Part shown: one piece after another, positions 25,619 through 35,136 of the stretch
How the letters are laid out: each line of letters begins with the position of its first letter
Numbering within the stretch: the first letter of the stretch is position 1
NCBI RefSeq assembly: GCF_003049725.1
Contig: NZ_QAGM01000014.1
Span: 1-64,000, forward strand
Direction: 5' to 3'
Length of the DNA stretch: 64,000 bases
Source: Oceanimonas marisflavi
GTDB lineage: Bacteria; Pseudomonadota; Gammaproteobacteria; Enterobacterales; Aeromonadaceae
Notes under the pieces: model-generated
What the model saw: only the letters and a program-made list of their open reading frames with translations
Database searches by the model: none
What the model was told of the DNA's origin: nothing
Made by a program: the position numbers and the translations under genes

Positions 25619-27673
25619 ATGCAAAACACCGATTACCGCGCCCTTGTGCGGTCCAACTACCGTCAGTTAAGCCAGTCAATTCAGGGGTTTAAGCCCAGAC
25701 GGGAGCAGAACTTTCTGGTGGCGGAAATCGGCAAGGTGCTGCTGGGTCAGTACGATCCCGCCCGGCGCATTCTGGTGGCCGAGGCCGGCACCGGCATTGG
25801 CAAGTCGCTGGCCTATCTGCAGGCCTGCATTCCCTGGGCCCGGCTCAACAACAAAACAGTGGTGATCTCCACCGCCACCCTGGCGCTGCAGGAACAGCTG
25901 GTGAACAAGGATCTGCCGCTGTTTCAGCCCCACTGCCAGCCGTCCTTTACCTTTGCCCTGGCCAAGGGCCGGGCCCGCTACTGCTGCCGGCAGCGGCTGC
26001 AGAGTCTGATGCAGGGTGAAGGCCAGATAAGCATGTTTGAGGCCGCCGAGGCCCTCTCCCCCGCCCAGCAGCAACAACTGGCCGGGCTGTGGCGGGCACT
26101 GGAAGCCGGTGACTGGGCCGGCGACCGGGACAGCTGGGCCGAGCCCATTGCCGATGCACTCTGGCAACAAATCCAGACCGAACGCCACAGCTGCCAGCCT
26201 CAGCTGGGGCACCGCCACTGCCCCTTTCACCTGGCCCGGGCCGAGCTGGACAAGGTAAACGTGATTGTGGTGAACCACGCCCTGTTGCTGGCGGATCTGG
26301 CCATGGGCGGCGGCATTATTCTGCCCGAGCCGGAGCAGTGCGTGTATGTGCTGGACGAAGCCCACCACATTGCCCATATCGCCCGGGAGCAGGGATCGGC
26401 CAGGCTGACCCTGCGCAGCGCCCGGCGCAATCTGGAGCAGTTCAACAAACAGCTGCCGGGCCTGGCCACGGCGCTAAAGGAAGACGGCCAGAACGCCGTC
26501 AACCGCAGCCAGCAGGCGCTGCAGCAGCTGATTCCTTCCCTGAGCGAACTTCATAAACAGCTGCAGGCAGCCACCCGCCGGGGCGAGCTGGCCCCCGACG
26601 AGCAGGGTTGCCTGCGTTTTGCCGCCGGCGAGCTGCCCGAGCTGCTGAGCCATGCCCTCACCGCCCTGAAAGACGAGCACAAACAGCTGGCTCAGGGCCT
26701 GAGCCGGCTGCAAAACCAGCTTGCCGAGGCACTCAAGCAGCAACCGGGCAACAGTACGGTATCGGGGGCCATGGCGGCGGTCAGCCTGCAACAACTGTAT
26801 GCCGACGAGGCCCTGGGGCTGTGCGAGCTGATGCTCAAGGCGGTGGGCCCCAAACAAACCCCGCCGGCGCGCTGGCTGGAGCAGGGCAAACACGACATTA
26901 CCCTGTGCGCCACCCCGCTGGCGGTGGGCCACTTGCTGGAGCAGTGGTGCTGGTCCCGGGCGGCGGCGGTGGTGATGGTGTCGGCCACCTTTACCGCCCT
27001 CAACGACTTCAGTTATTTTCGCCGGGCCGTGGGCCTGCGCGCCGACGACGGCAGCCAGTATCTGCGGCTGAACTCGCCCTTTGACTACCCCGGCTCACGG
27101 CTGATTATTCCGCCCCTGCCCTGCGAACCTCAGGATGCGGGCTTTGATGAGCTGCTGGTGGAGGAAATTCCCCGCTGGCTTGAAGGCGAACAGGCCAGTC
27201 TGGTACTGTTTTCCTCCTACCGGCAGATGAACGCCGTGGCCAAGGCCCTGCGCGGCAAGGGGCACAGCCTGCTGGTGCAGGGCGAGGCCGGCCGCCAGGC
27301 GCTGCTGGAGCTGCACCGCATGAAGTGCGACGGCGGCCAGCCCAGCGTGCTGTTTGGCACCGGCAGCTTTGCCGAGGGGCTGGATCTACCCGGCCATTAC
27401 CTCACCAACCTGATCATCACCAAGCTGCCCTTTGCGGTGCCCACCTCGCCGGTGGAAGAAGCCATGGCCGAATGGATAAGCCTGAGCGGCGGCAACCCCT
27501 TTATGCAGCTCACCGTGCCCGAGGCCTCGCGCAAGCTTATTCAGGCCTGCGGCCGGCTGCTGCGCACCGAAACCGACCGGGGCCGCATTGTGCTGCTGGA
27601 CCGGCGCCTGCTTACCCGCCGCTATGGCCCGGCGCTGCTGAATGCCCTGCCGCCGTTTGAGCGTGAAACATGA
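25619..27673 (+). CDS. dinG: ATP-dependent DNA helicase DinG
   Basis: A 684-aa XPD-like 5'-3' superfamily 2 helicase that removes R-loops and G-quadruplexes ahead of forks. Motif I is AEAGTGIGKSLAYL, motif II is VLDEAHH and motif VI is QACGRLLRTETDRG. The Fe-S cluster cysteines lie in the segment between ARYCCRQRL and RHCPFHL. The length matches E. coli DinG (697 aa). Upstream is the divergent porin. Confidence 0.93.
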   Translation: MQNTDYRALVRSNYRQLSQSIQGFKPRREQNFLVAEIGKVLLGQYDPARRILVAEAGTGIGKSLAYLQACIPWARLNNKTVVISTATLALQEQLVNKDLPLFQPHCQPSFTFALAKGRARYCCRQRLQSLMQGEGQISMFEAAEALSPAQQQQLAGLWRALEAGDWAGDRDSWAEPIADALWQQIQTERHSCQPQLGHRHCPFHLARAELDKVNVIVVNHALLLADLAMGGGIILPEPEQCVYVLDEAHHIAHIAREQGSARLTLRSARRNLEQFNKQLPGLATALKEDGQNAVNRSQQALQQLIPSLSELHKQLQAATRRGELAPDEQGCLRFAAGELPELLSHALTALKDEHKQLAQGLSRLQNQLAEALKQQPGNSTVSGAMAAVSLQQLYADEALGLCELMLKAVGPKQTPPARWLEQGKHDITLCATPLAVGHLLEQWCWSRAAAVVMVSATFTALNDFSYFRRAVGLRADDGSQYLRLNSPFDYPGSRLIIPPLPCEPQDAGFDELLVEEIPRWLEGEQASLVLFSSYRQMNAVAKALRGKGHSLLVQGEAGRQALLELHRMKCDGGQPSVLFGTGSFAEGLDLPGHYLTNLIITKLPFAVPTSPVEEAMAEWISLSGGNPFMQLTVPEASRKLIQACGRLLRTETDRGRIVLLDRRLLTRRYGPALLNALPPFERET

Positions 27674-27786
27674 ACCATATGGCGACGTTGGTAATTGCGC
27701 CCGGTTTTATAAATTGTCACAATCTTCCGGTTTAATACATAACGTGACGCCCGAAACGGGCAGAATGGCTCAGGAGCCCTACCTAT

Positions 27787-28422
27787 ATGAAACTGCGTGT
27801 ATCTCTCGCCGCCCTGGCTGCGGCCGGTCTTTCCTTTGGCGCCAGCGCCGCCACCTTTGAAGCTCAGCAGCCTTATCAGATCTTTCTGGTAAACGGCGAA
27901 AAAACCGCCGACACCATTGCCAAAAACATTCATGAAGTGACCCTGAATGAAGGCAAAAACCAGCTGGCCATTGGCTACACCAGTGATTTCTCCAACCGCT
28001 CCGAAATACGGGTGCTGAATGGCGACCCGGTGATCATCGAGCTGGACCAGGTGCCCGCCGACGCCGAGCTGACCATCGACTTTAACAAGCCGCTCAACTA
28101 CCAGCTGGCCAAGCAGTTTCTGCGCGAGCAGCCCGAGCAGCTGACCGTGGTGGACAAGCGCACCGGCCAGCGCGTTGACGCCGAGCTCTCCGTGATCCCC
28201 ATGCCTGCCGGCCTGGACACCGCCGGCGGCATTCAGCAGCACCTGAAGGAAACCCGCCAGGCCTTTAACGGTCGCACCGAAGCCGCCGTGGCCGCCGCCC
28301 AGGAAAAATTCGGTGACGCCGTGGTGGACGCCGACGCCATGGAAATGCTGCAGCACTGGTGGAACGCCGCCGACGCCGACACCCGCCGCGCCTTCCAGAT
28401 CTGGGCCATCCAACAGCAGTAA
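27787..28422 (+). CDS. yccT: YccT/DUF2057 family secreted protein
   Basis: A 211-aa protein with a signal peptide (LAALAAAGLSFGASA) and a DUF2057 domain (LNEGKNQLAIGYTSDF, EIRVLNGDPVIIELD). E. coli YccT (CsgI) is periplasmic and has been linked to control of curli. No curli genes are in the window, so the role here is unknown. A REP palindrome starts four bases after the stop. Confidence 0.82.
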   Translation: MKLRVSLAALAAAGLSFGASAATFEAQQPYQIFLVNGEKTADTIAKNIHEVTLNEGKNQLAIGYTSDFSNRSEIRVLNGDPVIIELDQVPADAELTIDFNKPLNYQLAKQFLREQPEQLTVVDKRTGQRVDAELSVIPMPAGLDTAGGIQQHLKETRQAFNGRTEAAVAAAQEKFGDAVVDADAMEMLQHWWNAADADTRRAFQIWAIQQQ

Positions 28423-28425
28423 AAT

Positions 28426-28500
28426 AAAAGGGGTCGGAGTCAATTAATTAAAATGTCTCCGACCCCTTTTAAAAACGACTCCGACCCCTTTTTTTAAAAC
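28426..28500. repeat. REP cluster (GGGGTCGGAGTCA family), copies 1-3
   Basis: One forward copy AAAAGGGGTCGGAGTCAATT and two reverse copies (TGTCTCCGACCCCTTTT and CGACTCCGACCCCTTTTT) form nested hairpins between yccT and the DUF924 gene. The same unit occurs at 29028-29049, 29785-29882 and 36909-36958. The palindromes also resemble terminators, with T-runs on both sides. Confidence 0.92.
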
Positions 28501-29045
28501 CCCGAGCCGGGCTGCCTGAGGAATTCCAGCTCCTCGGGGGTGGACGGCCGCCCGAGAATGGCGTTGCGATGCGGATAGCGGCCAAAGCGCTGAATAATAT
28601 CCCGGTGACGATGTTCAAAGTCGAGATTGTCGGCCAGCCCCAGCCGTTCAAACAGAACCAGCCCCTGATCATGAATTGCCAGCGACTCACTGTGCATGAA
28701 CGGCATATACAAAAACAGCCGCTGCTGCGCCGTTAACGCCCGCTCGGCCCCCCGGCTGATGGCCTCCTGAGCCAGCGCCAGGGCCATGCCGTCGGCGGCA
28801 AAGGATGCCGGTTTACCCCGGTGAATATTGCGGGAAAACTGATCCAGCACAATCACCTCCGCCAGCCGTCCCTGCATGCAAACACGCCATTCAAACAGCT
28901 CGCCTTTGCAGGCCCGCTCATGCAGCGCACCAAAGCGCTCGGCAATGCGGGCATCCAGCCCTGCATCCTTGCGCCACCACTGGGCCGGCGTAAGCTCCTC
29001 AAACCAGAAGTCCAGCACCGACTGACTAAAAGGGGTCGGAGTCAT
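28494..29045 (-). CDS. DUF924 family protein
   Basis: A 183-aa protein with the DUF924 core VLDFWFEELTPAQWWRKD, VIVLDQFSRNIHRG and RHRDIIQRFGRYPHRNAILGR; a TPR-like all-helical fold of unknown role. The predicted start at 29045 lies inside a REP unit: the codons ATG ACT CCG ACC CCT TTT (MTPTPF) are REP sequence, and the domain begins right after it. The ATG overlaps the stop of the upstream transposase gene (ATGA), which supplies a GAGGGTGG ribosome binding site. The original 5' end of the gene has probably been replaced. Confidence 0.8.
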   Translation of the reverse strand: MTPTPFSQSVLDFWFEELTPAQWWRKDAGLDARIAERFGALHERACKGELFEWRVCMQGRLAEVIVLDQFSRNIHRGKPASFAADGMALALAQEAISRGAERALTAQQRLFLYMPFMHSESLAIHDQGLVLFERLGLADNLDFEHRHRDIIQRFGRYPHRNAILGRPSTPEELEFLRQPGSGF

Positions 29046-29049
29046 TTTT
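29028..29049. repeat. REP (GGGGTCGGAGTCA family), copy 4, at the RAYT/DUF924 junction
   Basis: A single unit AAAAGGGGTCGGAGTCATTT overlaps both the last codon of the transposase and the first codons of the DUF924 gene. Confidence 0.9.
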
Positions 29050-29734
29050 CCACCCTCTTTGGTCGCCCCTGGTGCAGGTTGCCCACCTGTACCCGGGCCT
29101 GTTGCTGAATACGCTGCTCGAACCCCTCTTCTCCCAAGGGGTAGTTGTGCTTCAGGCACTCCCGCAGATGCTCCAGATCCGCTTCGGGAAAGCCTTCTTC
29201 AAACAGGCTTCGGTAGGCCTTTTGCCTGGCTGAACTGCTGTTGCCCAGCCGCAGATAAATATCGTGGGGCGTAATGCAGCTAATGGCCCTGCCATTGACA
29301 TTACTCTGATAACTGGACCAGAAATACTGCCCCGGATAGGCCACCATGCCGGCCCGCACCGGATTCAGCTCAATGTAGCGCTGGCAAGTCAGCAGGTAGG
29401 GTTCACTGTCGATAAGACTCGACCTGTGCCGGCCTTCCCACAGGGTGCCGGTTCTCTGATAGCGATGGTTGATATAGCCGACATAACTTCTGCCAAGGGC
29501 CTGCATCACCTTCGAGATGCCATCCTCGCTGGAGGGGGTCATCAATAAATGCACATGGTTGGTCATCAGCACATAGGCGTGAAGCTCCACGTCAAAACGC
29601 TCAAGGGCCCGGGTCAGCGTTTTGATGTAAAAGCCTCTGTCTTCGTCGGAAAAGAAACAGTCCTGCCGGTTGTTGCCGCGCTGCACCACATGGCTGGGCA
29701 CCCCGGGCAAATAACACCGTTTTCTTCTGGGCAT
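29042..29734 (-). CDS. REP-associated tyrosine transposase (RAYT, Y1_Tnp/IS200-like HUH)
   Basis: A 230-aa single-strand DNA transposase-like enzyme. It has PSHVVQRGNN near the N-terminus, the HUH metal site NHVHLL (residues about 59-64), a candidate catalytic Tyr in GRSYVGYINHRYQRTGTLWEGR and the family motif YIELNPVRAGM followed by YFWSSYQSN. These are hallmarks of RAYTs, which process REP palindromes. It is bracketed by REPs of one family at 28426-28500, 29028-29049 and 29785-29882, supporting the assignment. All motifs look intact. Confidence 0.92.
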   Translation of the reverse strand: MPRRKRCYLPGVPSHVVQRGNNRQDCFFSDEDRGFYIKTLTRALERFDVELHAYVLMTNHVHLLMTPSSEDGISKVMQALGRSYVGYINHRYQRTGTLWEGRHRSSLIDSEPYLLTCQRYIELNPVRAGMVAYPGQYFWSSYQSNVNGRAISCITPHDIYLRLGNSSSARQKAYRSLFEEGFPEADLEHLRECLKHNYPLGEEGFEQRIQQQARVQVGNLHQGRPKRVEK

Positions 29735-29784
29735 CCTCGCATCCCCTTGCTCACGTTATAAACAAAGATAGCAGGAGAAAAATA

Positions 29785-29882
29785 AAAGGGGTCTGAGTCA
29801 ATTTTTTAAAAGGGGTCGGAGACATTTTTGCTTTGAGAGAGCAAAAATGTCTCCGACCCTTAATTGACTCCGACCCCTTTTT
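29785..29882. repeat. REP cluster (GGGGTCGGAGTCA family), copies 5-8
   Basis: Two forward units (AAAAGGGGTCTGAGTCA, AAAAGGGGTCGGAGACA) and two reverse units (TGTCTCCGACCC, TGACTCCGACCCC) flank a GCTTTGAGAGAGC loop, forming a large double hairpin. It lies between the transposase start and the YjiH-type gene's stop, and probably also acts as that gene's terminator. Confidence 0.92.
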
Positions 29883-29883
29883 A

Positions 29884-31248
29884 TCAGAACACCAGGTGGG
29901 CGATAAGGGCGATCACCGGCAGGGTAACCAGGGTACGCATCAGAAAGATGACAAACAGCTCCACTATGTTCACCGGGATCTTGCTGCCCAGTAGCAGGGC
30001 ACCCACTTCCGACATGTAGATCAGCTGGGTCACCGACAGGGCGGCAATCACAAAGCGGGTCATGTCGCTTTCAATGGAAGTGGCCAGAATGGCCGGAATA
30101 AACATGTCGGCAAAGCCCACCACCATGGTCTGGGACGCTGCAGCCGCCTCGGGGATCTGCAGCAGCTCCAGCAGCGGTACAAAGGGCATGCCCAGCCAGG
30201 CAAACAGCGGTGTGGTTTCCGCCACCACCAGCGCCAGGGTGCCAAAGGCCATCACCACCGGCAGCACACCCAGCAGCATGTCCAGGGCATTGTGCACACC
30301 GGCACGGGCCACCTGACCCAGGCTTTCCACCCGCTCGGCCCGGGCCAGCGCCAGCTCCAGACCATGGCGCAGACGGGAATAGCCCTCGGGGGTCGCCTCG
30401 GTACCGGCCGGGCGCGACTCGCCGTTAATAAAGGTGTCTTTTTTCCAGCACAGGGGCGGCAGCCGTGGCACCACAATGGCGGCCACAATGCCGGCCAGAC
30501 ACACGGCGCCGTAAAATGGCAGGAACATGTGCTCCAGCTTCACCTGGGCCAGCACCACCAGACTGAAGGTAATGGACACCGCCGAGAAGGTGGTGCCGAT
30601 CACCGCCGCTTCCCGCTGGGTGTAATGATGACCTTCATACTGCTTGCTGGTGAGCAAAATGCCCACGCTGCCATCTCCCAGCCAGGACGCCATGCAGTCC
30701 ACCGCCGAGCGACCGGGCAGCCGGAACACCGGCCGCATAATGCGGGTCAGCAGGGTGCCCACCAGCTCCAGCAGGCCAAAGTCGAGCAGCAGCGGCAGCA
30801 ACAGGCCGGCAAAAATAAACACGGAAAACAGCACCGGCAGCAGATCGTTCAGCACCAGGCCGCCGGTGTCGCCGCTGTAGAGCATTTCGGGGCCAGCCTG
30901 AAAATGCACCAGCAGCACAAACACCGCGCCCAGCACCCGGCTCACCAGCCACACCGGGCTGACATTGAACAGGGTATTGAGAAAGACACTGTTCCTGATC
31001 GGGGCCGGCCTGACCAGGGTGCCCAGCACGGTCAGCAAGGCCGACAGGGTCACCAGCCCGGTCACAATGGCCGGCAACTGCTCGCCCAGCATGGCCTGCA
31101 CACTCTTGGCCAGCACCGCGATCATAATGGTCAGGTCGCCGTTGTAGCTGACCGGGGTCATAAACAGCAGGATCCCTGCCAGCGACGGCAGCAGGAACAT
31201 CAGCCAGTTGCGGGTGACGCTCGCCGGTTTCGTCAGCGTTTTTTCCAT
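29884..31248 (-). CDS. YjiH family membrane protein (nucleoside-recognition/Gate domain)
   Basis: About 454 aa starting at 31248, where AAGGAG precedes the ATG; the frame continues upstream to 31368 without support. It has about ten to eleven hydrophobic segments and Gate-domain motifs (MASWLGDGSVGILLTSKQYEGHHYTQREAAVIGTTFS condensed around residues 190-225). YjiH-type proteins are transporter-like with unknown substrates. The stop codon abuts a REP cluster. Confidence 0.75.
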   Translation of the reverse strand: MEKTLTKPASVTRNWLMFLLPSLAGILLFMTPVSYNGDLTIMIAVLAKSVQAMLGEQLPAIVTGLVTLSALLTVLGTLVRPAPIRNSVFLNTLFNVSPVWLVSRVLGAVFVLLVHFQAGPEMLYSGDTGGLVLNDLLPVLFSVFIFAGLLLPLLLDFGLLELVGTLLTRIMRPVFRLPGRSAVDCMASWLGDGSVGILLTSKQYEGHHYTQREAAVIGTTFSAVSITFSLVVLAQVKLEHMFLPFYGAVCLAGIVAAIVVPRLPPLCWKKDTFINGESRPAGTEATPEGYSRLRHGLELALARAERVESLGQVARAGVHNALDMLLGVLPVVMAFGTLALVVAETTPLFAWLGMPFVPLLELLQIPEAAAASQTMVVGFADMFIPAILATSIESDMTRFVIAALSVTQLIYMSEVGALLLGSKIPVNIVELFVIFLMRTLVTLPVIALIAHLVF

Positions 31249-31513
31249 GAATACTCCTTGCCGCCGGGCTCCGCCCCGGCGTGAATGTAAATCAGTAATC
31301 GTGAACAGGCTGACCTCCCCTCGCCGCAAGTGCATAAAGAACGGAGAGCAGCGCATAATACAGCACAAGATTCAGTGCCCGATGAATAGTTATTTTACAG
31401 ACAAAGATTTTGCACCAAAAGACACAATTGGAATATTACACTGAAAAAAGAGTCAAAAACCGGAGTTGCTTCTCAATTATTTAACAATGTGATCCACACC
31501 CCATAACAGCCGT
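31249..31513. other. intergenic region upstream of the YjiH-type gene
   Basis: The 265 bases hold the 5' region of the YjiH-type gene and the end of tpm. The stretch 31370-31500 is AT-rich and may contain the promoter. I see no gene or clear operator. Confidence 0.3.
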
Positions 31514-32167
31514 TCAACGTCGCGTCAGCAAAAAACACAGTTCATCAAAAAAGGTGCACTCCCCCGCCACCACCCGGCGGTTTTGCGATCCTTCACGGGT
31601 GTGCGCCAGCAGCTCCACCTCAAAGTACGGCTCAAACAGGGTGCGCACCTCGGCCTCGTTCACCGCAAAGGGCGGCTGCTGGCCCTTTACCGAGTCGTGG
31701 TTGACGGTCACCAGCAGCACCCGGCCCGCTGAGCTCATCAGGCTCGCCATCAGCGCCGCGTAGCCCGGGCGCATGGCCGGTGGCAGCGCGATCAGGGCCG
31801 CCCGGTCGTAGGCCAGTTCAAACTGCCGCCCAAGGGCTCCGGCCTGAAAGAAATCGCCTTCATACAAACGCAGCGGCCCCTGCTGCCAGCAGGTGAACGG
31901 CCCCTCGGCCATGCGCTGCGGCTGAAGCCCCGCTTCCGTAAAAAAGTCTTCCACCGCCAGCGGCGACAGCTCAAAACCGGCCACACCGTGCCCCTGCTCC
32001 ACCAGCCAGTGCATGTCGCGGCTTTTGCCACACAGGGGCACCAGCACCTCGGCGCCCGGCAGCGCATCGGTGCGCTGCCAGCAGGCCCGCAAGTGGGCGT
32101 TAATCTCATTCTGATGAAAACCGATACGGGAGGTTTGCCAGCGCTGATGCCAGAATTCCGCGTCCAT
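31514..32167 (-). CDS. tpm: thiopurine S-methyltransferase
   Basis: A 217-aa SAM-dependent methyltransferase. The start at 32167 gives MDAEFWHQRWQTSRIGFHQNEIN, the bacterial TPMT N-terminus, with GCAGGAG upstream. VLVPLCGKSRDMHWL is the SAM-binding motif, followed by GFELSPLAVEDFF. Bacterial members methylate selenite and tellurite species as well as thiopurines. Length matches the family (about 218 aa). Confidence 0.95.
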   Translation of the reverse strand: MDAEFWHQRWQTSRIGFHQNEINAHLRACWQRTDALPGAEVLVPLCGKSRDMHWLVEQGHGVAGFELSPLAVEDFFTEAGLQPQRMAEGPFTCWQQGPLRLYEGDFFQAGALGRQFELAYDRAALIALPPAMRPGYAALMASLMSSAGRVLLVTVNHDSVKGQQPPFAVNEAEVRTLFEPYFEVELLAHTREGSQNRRVVAGECTFFDELCFLLTRR

Positions 32168-32183
32168 GATGTTCTCCTGCAAT

Positions 32184-32210
32184 AAAAAAACCGGACTATG
32201 GCAGTCCGGT
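32184..32210 (-). terminator. rho-independent terminator after the DUF4250 gene
   Basis: Minus strand: ACCGGACT GCCAT AGTCCGGT followed by seven T. It separates the DUF4250 gene from tpm. Confidence 0.88.
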
Positions 32211-32238
32211 CTGGTCTGTTCAAGGGCAAGCCGGCCTG

Positions 32239-32439
32239 TCAGCGGGACGCCGCCCGAAACTGGTTGCTGTTGCAGTCGTAACGATAGCCAATTTGCGCCA
32301 TGCGCGCGCTCACCCAGCCGCCGTCCAGCTCGTAGCGCGACAACAGGGCGTCCAGGCTGTCGCATTCGATGCGCAGTTTTTCATTGAGAATGCTCAGCAC
32401 CATGTGGGTATCCATTCGTTCCAGTTGCGCTTTGTCCAT
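32239..32439 (-). CDS. DUF4250 domain protein
   Basis: A 66-aa small protein; start at 32439 with AGGAG eight bases upstream, giving MDKAQLERMDTHMVLSILNEKL. The LSILNEKLR and IGYRYDCNSNQF motifs match DUF4250, a family of unknown function. It is divergent from sulA; a degenerate LexA-type box (CTGT-N8-CCAG at 32492-32507) lies between the two starts. It may therefore respond to DNA damage, but that is inference. Confidence 0.75.
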   Translation of the reverse strand: MDKAQLERMDTHMVLSILNEKLRIECDSLDALLSRYELDGGWVSARMAQIGYRYDCNSNQFRAASR

Positions 32440-32491
32440 TTTGCTCTCCTGCTGGTAACAGGCCGGCATCACTGCCGGCATGATCGAAACA

Positions 32492-32557
32492 CTGTAAATT
32501 TATCCAGTTAAATATTGACCAGTCCGCCCTTGGCGAATACTGTATATATACACAGTA
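32492..32557 (+). promoter_or_regulatory. sulA promoter with LexA box
   Basis: A perfect SOS box, TACTGTATATATACACAGTA, occupies 32538-32557 (CTGT-N8-ACAG). A -35 hexamer TTGACC at 32515-32520 and a 17-base spacer place the -10 (TACTGT) on the box, so LexA would block RNA polymerase directly. A weaker half-matching box, CTGT-AAATTTAT-CCAG, lies at 32492-32507. Confidence 0.92.
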
Positions 32558-32578
32558 AATAACAGGCAGGGCCGAACT

Positions 32579-32971
32579 ATGATGAACCTTCCGTCAATCC
32601 GCAAGCAGGCACTGATCCCGTCGCAGCAGGCCTTGCCCCGCTGCACCACCGCCGCGCTCGGCACCACACCACAGCCCGGGCTGCTTGCCCGGCTGGCGGC
32701 CCTCAGCCATGGCAACAGCGGCTGGATCCTGGTGGCCAACGCCCCTGCCCGGCTGTGCCGGCAGCGTCTGCTTGCTGCCGGCATCAACCCCGCCCGGGTG
32801 GTGGACGCCCACCGCCTGAGTCCGGCCCAGCTGCAACAGGCCCTGGCCAGCCCGGCCATTGCCGCCGTGGTGTGCTGGCAACAGCAAGATGGAACCTTTT
32901 TGCCTCAGCGGCAAGGCGGTGCGCGCCTTTTTGTGATCGGCCCGGCAGTGCCGGCCTGCCCGCTGCACTGA
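32579..32971 (+). CDS. sulA: SOS cell division inhibitor SulA
   Basis: A 130-aa protein (E. coli SulA is 169 aa). The middle segment GLLARLAALSHGNSGWILVANAPARLCRQRLLAAGINPARVV follows the SulA/RecA-like pattern (given here only as motif; residues about 38-80). SulA binds FtsZ and halts division after DNA damage. The LexA box overlapping the promoter strongly supports the call. Two adjacent ATGs (32579, 32582) are possible starts. The C-terminus lacks the long tail that marks Lon recognition in E. coli. Confidence 0.85.
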   Translation: MMNLPSIRKQALIPSQQALPRCTTAALGTTPQPGLLARLAALSHGNSGWILVANAPARLCRQRLLAAGINPARVVDAHRLSPAQLQQALASPAIAAVVCWQQQDGTFLPQRQGGARLFVIGPAVPACPLH

Positions 32972-32996
32972 GCGGTATTGAGCAATTGACGAGCAA

Positions 32997-33036
32997 TAAA
33001 AAAACCGGCGTTGCGGTTAAGCAACGCCGGTTTTTG
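32997..33036. terminator. bidirectional terminator between sulA and hemH
   Basis: AAAAAAACCGGCGTTGC GGTTAA GCAACGCCGGTTTTT forms an 11-bp stem with A-run and T-run on both sides, serving the convergent sulA and hemH genes. Confidence 0.92.
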
Positions 33037-33056
33037 TTGAGCCGAATGGGCCTGTG

Positions 33057-34025
33057 TCACACCAGCTCGCGGCAGACCAGATCCACCAGCATGCGAATAT
33101 GCGCCGGGTTGTCGTTCAGGGCGGGAATATAACGGTATTCCTCCCCTCCGGCCTTGAGAAAGAGTTCCCGGTTCTGCTCGGCAATCTCTTCCAGGGTTTC
33201 CAGGCAGTCGGCAGAAAAGGCCGGGCAGATCACGTCCAGCTTTTTAATGCCTTCCTTCGGCAGTGCCTTCATGGTTTCGTCGGTATAGGGCTTGAGCCAC
33301 TCTTCACGGCCAAAACGCGACTGAAAAGTGGTGCGCCACTGGTGCGGCTCCAGCCCCAGCTCCTCGGCCAGCAGCTCGGAGGTGCGATGACACTGGTGAC
33401 CGTAAGGATCCCCCTGGTTTTCAAAGCGCTTGGGAATGCCGTGGTAGGAGAGCAGCAGCATGTCGCCACGGCCGTGCTCCTGCCAGTGGGCCCGCACCGA
33501 GTCGGCCAGGGCGCTGATATAACCGCTGAAGTCGTGGTAGTTATGTACAAACCGCAGCGCCGGCACCAGCCGCTCCTGCTTCATCAGCTTTGCCCAGCTG
33601 TCGAACACAGAGGCCGTGGTGCTGACGGAATATTGCGGATAGAGCGGCAGCACAATCACCCGGTCTACGCTCTGATCCTTAAGCTGCTGCCAGGCCGATG
33701 CAATGGACGGCTCGCCGTAACTCATGCCCAGCGCCACCGGCACGTCTATGCCTTCATCCTGCAGCGCCTTTGCCAGCGCCGCCTGCTGGCGCTGGCTCAC
33801 CACCATCAGCGGCGAGCCTTCCGGCCACCAGATGGATTTGTAGAGTTTGGCCACCTTGGGCGAACGAAACGGCAGAATAATGCCGTGCAACACCGGACAC
33901 CAGAGCGAGCGGGGCAAGTCCACCACCCGGTAGTCGTGCAGAAACTGACTGAGAAAGGCCTTTACCGCCGCCGGGGTCGGGGCGGAAGGCGTACCCAGAT
34001 TGACCAGTAAAACGCCTGTTTTCAC
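33057..34025 (-). CDS. hemH: ferrochelatase
   Basis: A 322-aa enzyme inserting Fe2+ into protoporphyrin IX, the last haem step. Motifs: [14 protein letters not shown] at the N-terminus, [12 protein letters not shown], the catalytic His region [12 protein letters not shown] and [15 protein letters not shown]. Length matches E. coli HemH (320 aa). It follows adk after a terminator, the conserved adk-hemH order. Confidence 0.97.
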   Translation of the reverse strand: MKTGVLLVNLGTPSAPTPAAVKAFLSQFLHDYRVVDLPRSLWCPVLHGIILPFRSPKVAKLYKSIWWPEGSPLMVVSQRQQAALAKALQDEGIDVPVALGMSYGEPSIASAWQQLKDQSVDRVIVLPLYPQYSVSTTASVFDSWAKLMKQERLVPALRFVHNYHDFSGYISALADSVRAHWQEHGRGDMLLLSYHGIPKRFENQGDPYGHQCHRTSELLAEELGLEPHQWRTTFQSRFGREEWLKPYTDETMKALPKEGIKKLDVICPAFSADCLETLEEIAEQNRELFLKAGGEEYRYIPALNDNPAHIRMLVDLVCRELV

Positions 34026-34050
34026 CTTGTTACCTGCCTCTTACAAACAA

Positions 34051-34082
34051 CAAAAAGCCGGACCTTCACAGGCCCGGCTTGA
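34051..34082 (-). terminator. terminator/attenuator between adk and hemH
   Basis: Minus strand: AAGCCGGGCC TGTGAAG GTCCGGCTT then TTTGTTG. It lies 13 bases beyond the adk stop and just before hemH. Confidence 0.8.
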
Positions 34083-34094
34083 ACAATAACCGGC

Positions 34095-35136
<1,042 letters not shown>

